Source: Mesosutterella faecium (GTDB lineage: Bacteria; Pseudomonadota; Gammaproteobacteria; Burkholderiales; Burkholderiaceae_F). Taken from it: 64,000 nucleotides of DNA. The DNA is taken from the NCBI RefSeq assembly GCF_022809315.2, contig NZ_JAKZJU020000001.1:186001-250000 (forward strand), given 5' to 3'. The position numbers and the translations under genes were made by a program. Under the pieces are notes generated by a model. It had not been told where the DNA came from, searched no databases, and saw nothing but the letters and a program-made list of their open reading frames with translations. Each line of letters begins with the position of its first letter. Within the stretch, counting starts at the first letter, position 1. Shown piece by piece: positions 60,603 to 64,000 of this stretch.

Positions 60603-63600
60603 ATGAGGCTCAACCGGGTTTCAAAGGTTGCCATTGGCGTGGCGGCTGCGTACGGCATTTATTCAGCGCTGGGCTGGTGGGCGCTGCCGTCAGGCTTGAA
60701 GTGGGCGGCCTCCGGGCCTGTCTCGAATCTGCTCGGGCGCCAGCTCTCGATCGGAGAAGTCCGCTTCAACCCCTGGACCGTAGAGCTCACGGCGCGGGAC
60801 ATACGGCTGTCGGGCCGCTCGGAGGCCGACAAGCCGGTCACCATCGGCAGCCTCTACGCCAACGTGGCCGCCCTGTCCTCCATCACCCGCTTCGGAGTCG
60901 TGCTCGACGCCCTGTCGGTCGACCATCTGAGCGGCGCGCTGAGCGTGGACGAAAACGGCGTCACGAACTTCCAGGACGTGATCGACAGCATTCACAAGCG
61001 CTTTCCGCCCCAGCCCGAAAAGCCCGGCGAGGAGCCTTTCCGATTCAGCCTCAACAACGTGAGGCTTTCGAATTCGGACTTCCGCATCTCGATCCCGTCC
61101 CACGGGGTCGATGAGCAGATCACGGAGATCAACCTTGGCATTCCCTTCATCGGCTCGATCGGCTCGGACCGCAACATCAACGTCCTGCCCGAGCTCAGGC
61201 TGAAGGCGAACGGCTCGGCCTTTGAGGCGCACGGCCGCTCGCTGCCCTTCAAGGACACCCGCGCCACGCAGATGCATTTCGACCTGAAGGACTACAGCCT
61301 GCCGCACCTCGCGCGCATGCTGCCGCTCAACGCAGCCGTAAGCGGCGGCTCCGTCACGGCGGCGGCCGACGTCACCTTCGCGCAGGGCACGGCCAAAACC
61401 CCGGGCACGATCCTGATCGACTTCAGCGCCGAGGCGAAGGACTTCGCCATGGCCCTGAAAGGCGCGCCGGCGGCCAACTCGATCGCCTTCAGCTCGCTTA
61501 AGGTCGACTCGGCCGAGATCGACCTCATCAACCGCAGGGCCGAGGTGAAGTCCGTGAGCCTCGAGTCGCCCACCGTGCGGATGCAGCGGCTCGCCGACGG
61601 TTCGCTCGCCTGGAGCGGCCTCATCAAAACCGCTTCCGCGAAGGCCGGAGAAAAGCCCGAGGAAGCGGCCGCCGCCGGATCCGCGCAAGCCCCTGAGGCT
61701 GAAAAGAAGAAGGACGGCTCGGAATTCGCCTGGGTTGTCCGCAGCGCGGCGCTCGAAGGCGGACGCTTCCTGCTGGAAGACCAGGCCGCGCACGGCGCCC
61801 GCATCGACGCGGAAAGCCTCACGGCCGCCGCCACCAACATCACGATGAAGGAGGGCGAAACAACGCCTTTCGAGGTTTCGGCCAGGCTGCTGGGCGGATC
61901 GCTCCGGGCCAACGGCGGCATCGAGCTCGGGGCGCTGCGCGGCAAAGCCGCCGTCGACGCCCAGCGGCTCGCCCTGGGGAAACTGTCGGGCTATGCGCAG
62001 AGCGCAGGCTGGAGCCTGGACGGGCAGGCCACCCTCAAGACGAACCTCGACTTCGATCTGAGCTCCGAACCGCTTTCGGTGCACGCTCAGGGCGACCTCG
62101 GCCTGAAGAAGGCCGCCCTCGCGCAAAACGGAGGCTCCTCCCTCGACATCCGCCTCGAATCGGCCCGGGCCGGGCAGTTTGACGCCGCCTATAAAAAAGA
62201 CCTCAGCCTGAAATTCGCGAAGCTCGACCTGGGAGACGGGCACTTCGCGCTGCCCGAAAGCGGCTTTTCGGTCGACACTTCGGCCGCAGCCCGCAGCCTG
62301 GAGCTCGGCTGGGCCGCGGAGTCCGGCCGGCTTGATCTCAACGCGCGCTCGCTTGCCCTCACCACGCCGGAGCTGAAGGCCGGCACCTTTGAGGGCAGGC
62401 TCGAGAAGCTCAATGCGGAGAGCCTGCGCGTAGGCTGGGACGGAAAGACGGAAAACGCCGCCGTCTCCGGAATGAAGCTCTCCGCGGAGGGCACTTCGCT
62501 CAAGGCCGGCTCCTTCAGCGGCACGGCGCGCGGCAGCGACGCCCAGAACCTGTCGGTCCTCTGGAAGGGAAAGGCCAGGACGCTCGGCGTCAACGCGAAG
62601 GCGGCCTCCGTCTCTGGCGGCGCCTTCAGCGCCTCGCCCGTGCAGGGAGGAACCGACCGGATCGGGCTTGAGGGCCTGCGCATCGCGGTCGACACGAATC
62701 CGAACGGCGCGGTCGACGTCGGGGTGGAGCGCGTGAGCTCCCAGCCCTCGCACATCGAGGTGGCCGGAGACACGCCGGTCAAGGCGAGCCTGAGCTCGCT
62801 CACCGTCTCGGGCAGCGCCTTCAGGCTCGCCGACCGGATCACCTTCTCCGCGCCCGACATCAGCGCCGACGGGGTGAAGTCCACGGTCGATCTGTTTGAC
62901 TTCAACGCCGAGCATGCGGCGCTGCGCGGCGCGGCCTTCGAAAAGGCCGCGGAGACTTCCTTCAGGCTTGACAGCGCCGACCTCGCCAAGGCCCAGGCGA
63001 TTTCGCCTGTGAACGCCGCCCGCGTCTCCACGCTCTCCGACACGCTGGCCGTGCGGAAGTTCGACTGGCAGAGCGGGACGGCGGGCCACCTTACGCTGGA
63101 GTCGGCCGCGGCCCGCTCGAGCGCCTTCCAGATCGAGGGCGGCGGCGCCCGGTTCGGGCGCGTGGCCCTCGCCTCGGTCACGGGGGTCAACGCGCCGGCC
63201 AGCGGCACCGTGAACATCGGCCGCATCGCCATTGAAAAGCCCCGCTACAGCATCTCGCGCGACGCCAAGGGCAACCTCGACATCGATCCGCTTCTGGGCA
63301 AGAGGGGATCGGCCGAAAAGGCGAAGAAGACCCGGGAGGAAATCAAGAAGAAGGTCGCAGCCGAGGAAAAGCGCGTCGGCCGCCAGCCCAACCAGCCGGT
63401 GCGGGTGGGCGAGTTCTCCATCAGGGACGGGGGCTTCGCCTTCATCGACAAGGTCGTGCGGCCGGCCGGGCAGTTCCGCTTCGGCAGCCTCAACGTGAGC
63501 GTGAAGCCCGTGGTCTACGGGGGCGACAACACGCCCTCCACCCTCACCGCGAGCGCCCTCATCAACGGCTCCTCAAAGCTGAGCATCACCGGCAGCGGCT

Positions 63601-64000
63601 CGCCCTTCGTCGACAAGGGCAAGCTCACCGCCAAGGGCACCCTCACGGCGGTTTCCATGCCGTTTTTCACGCCCTACAGCGTCCACTACGTCTCCTACCC
63701 GATCCAGAAAGGCAACCTCAGCGTGAAAAGCGACATCACGATGACCGACAAGACGAAGATCAAGGCGGACAACCACGTCGTGATCGAGCAGCTCGGCTGG
63801 GGCCCGTACATCCCCAACGAGACCTCCATCAGCCTGCCGGTCACCCTGGCCACCTCGCTGCTCACCGACGGCAAGGGCAACATCGACTTCGAGCTGCCGA
63901 TTTCAGGCGACCTCGCCGACCCGCAGTTCTCGCTGAGCGATCTCGTGCTCACGGGACTGAAGAACCTGATCATCAAGGTGGTCGCCTCGCCGGTGAACCT
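60603..64000 (+). CDS. DUF748/AsmA-like protein (partial, runs off the window)
   Basis: The frame is open from ATG 60603 to the window end (1132 codons seen). A strong AAGGAAGG ribosome site precedes it. An N-terminal hydrophobic signal-anchor (VAIGVAAAYGIYSALGWWAL) leads to the DUF748 start GRQLSIGEVRFNPWTVELTA, then repeated beta-rich segments as in AsmA-like proteins such as YdgH/YhdP relatives. AsmA-like proteins are thought to bridge the inner and outer membrane and support lipid transfer. Product is likely periplasmic. A Lys/Glu-rich loop lies near residue 900. The C-terminus is outside the window. Confidence 0.85.
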   Translation, partial: MRLNRVSKVAIGVAAAYGIYSALGWWALPSGLKWAASGPVSNLLGRQLSIGEVRFNPWTVELTARDIRLSGRSEADKPVTIGSLYANVAALSSITRFGVVLDALSVDHLSGALSVDENGVTNFQDVIDSIHKRFPPQPEKPGEEPFRFSLNNVRLSNSDFRISIPSHGVDEQITEINLGIPFIGSIGSDRNINVLPELRLKANGSAFEAHGRSLPFKDTRATQMHFDLKDYSLPHLARMLPLNAAVSGGSVTAAADVTFAQGTAKTPGTILIDFSAEAKDFAMALKGAPAANSIAFSSLKVDSAEIDLINRRAEVKSVSLESPTVRMQRLADGSLAWSGLIKTASAKAGEKPEEAAAAGSAQAPEAEKKKDGSEFAWVVRSAALEGGRFLLEDQAAHGARIDAESLTAAATNITMKEGETTPFEVSARLLGGSLRANGGIELGALRGKAAVDAQRLALGKLSGYAQSAGWSLDGQATLKTNLDFDLSSEPLSVHAQGDLGLKKAALAQNGGSSLDIRLESARAGQFDAAYKKDLSLKFAKLDLGDGHFALPESGFSVDTSAAARSLELGWAAESGRLDLNARSLALTTPELKAGTFEGRLEKLNAESLRVGWDGKTENAAVSGMKLSAEGTSLKAGSFSGTARGSDAQNLSVLWKGKARTLGVNAKAASVSGGAFSASPVQGGTDRIGLEGLRIAVDTNPNGAVDVGVERVSSQPSHIEVAGDTPVKASLSSLTVSGSAFRLADRITFSAPDISADGVKSTVDLFDFNAEHAALRGAAFEKAAETSFRLDSADLAKAQAISPVNAARVSTLSDTLAVRKFDWQSGTAGHLTLESAAARSSAFQIEGGGARFGRVALASVTGVNAPASGTVNIGRIAIEKPRYSISRDAKGNLDIDPLLGKRGSAEKAKKTREEIKKKVAAEEKRVGRQPNQPVRVGEFSIRDGGFAFIDKVVRPAGQFRFGSLNVSVKPVVYGGDNTPSTLTASALINGSSKLSITGSGSPFVDKGKLTAKGTLTAVSMPFFTPYSVHYVSYPIQKGNLSVKSDITMTDKTKIKADNHVVIEQLGWGPYIPNETSISLPVTLATSLLTDGKGNIDFELPISGDLADPQFSLSDLVLTGLKNLIIKVVASPVN

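Noticed and set aside
60690..63089. A 799-codon open frame on the minus strand
   Set aside because: It is antisense to the DUF748-like gene, which has a strong ribosome site and a signal-anchor.

Overview
The window is GC-rich chromosome of a Gram-negative bacterium. LPS genes (lpxK, kdsB), lolA, an OmpA-family protein and the gene orders lpxK-Trm112-kdsB-adk, rimP-nusA-infB-rbfA-truB-typA and holC-(X)-valS point to a betaproteobacterium of the Burkholderiales. A Sutterellaceae-like gut lineage is my best guess, but nothing in the window proves the family. Nearly all genes are core housekeeping; the accessory content is two insertion sequences on either side of an rRNA operon.

Layout. 0-7.3 kb: xseA on the minus strand, a 1.1 kb AT-rich gap with DnaA-box motifs, then lpxK, Trm112, kdsB, adk and a lipoprotein on the plus strand. 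7.3-19.2 kb: minus-strand block dusA, ychJ-like, typA, truB, rbfA, infB, nusA, rimP (translation operon with a candidate attenuator in its leader), rluB and scpB. 19.3-21.0 kb: a divergent LexA and a BASS transporter. 21.3-23.2 kb: a first IS. 23.3-28.9 kb: one rrn operon on the minus strand (16S, tRNA-Ile, tRNA-Ala, 23S, 5S) with a near-consensus promoter. 29.0-33.6 kb: moeA and a convergent phosphoesterase gene, separated by an IS1634-type element that sits exactly between two 476-bp direct repeats. 33.9-37.7 kb: ftsK, a degenerate FtsK-like gene and lolA, divergent from trxB. 38.8-41.3 kb: Smr protein, TRIC-family protein, ZIP transporter and PII. 41.5-47.2 kb: hemD/hemC, argH, darP and a Mog-hydrolase fusion. 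47.3-52.6 kb: family II pyrophosphatase, PLP lyase, dicarboxylate/amino-acid symporter, an unrecognised protein and a small membrane protein. 52.7-64 kb: tRNA-Ala(CGC), VOC protein, holC, X, valS, an amidohydrolase with a composition break, an OmpA-family gene, gph and a truncated DUF748/AsmA-like gene.

Most notable: (1) the IS1634-type insertion with a 476-bp target duplication that left both convergent target genes whole; (2) a Walker-dead FtsK motor paralogue between ftsK and lolA; (3) a LexA whose cleavage dipeptide and catalytic lysine are substituted; (4) a Mog-alpha/beta-hydrolase fusion; (5) a nusA-operon leader with an intrinsic terminator and a possible alternative fold.
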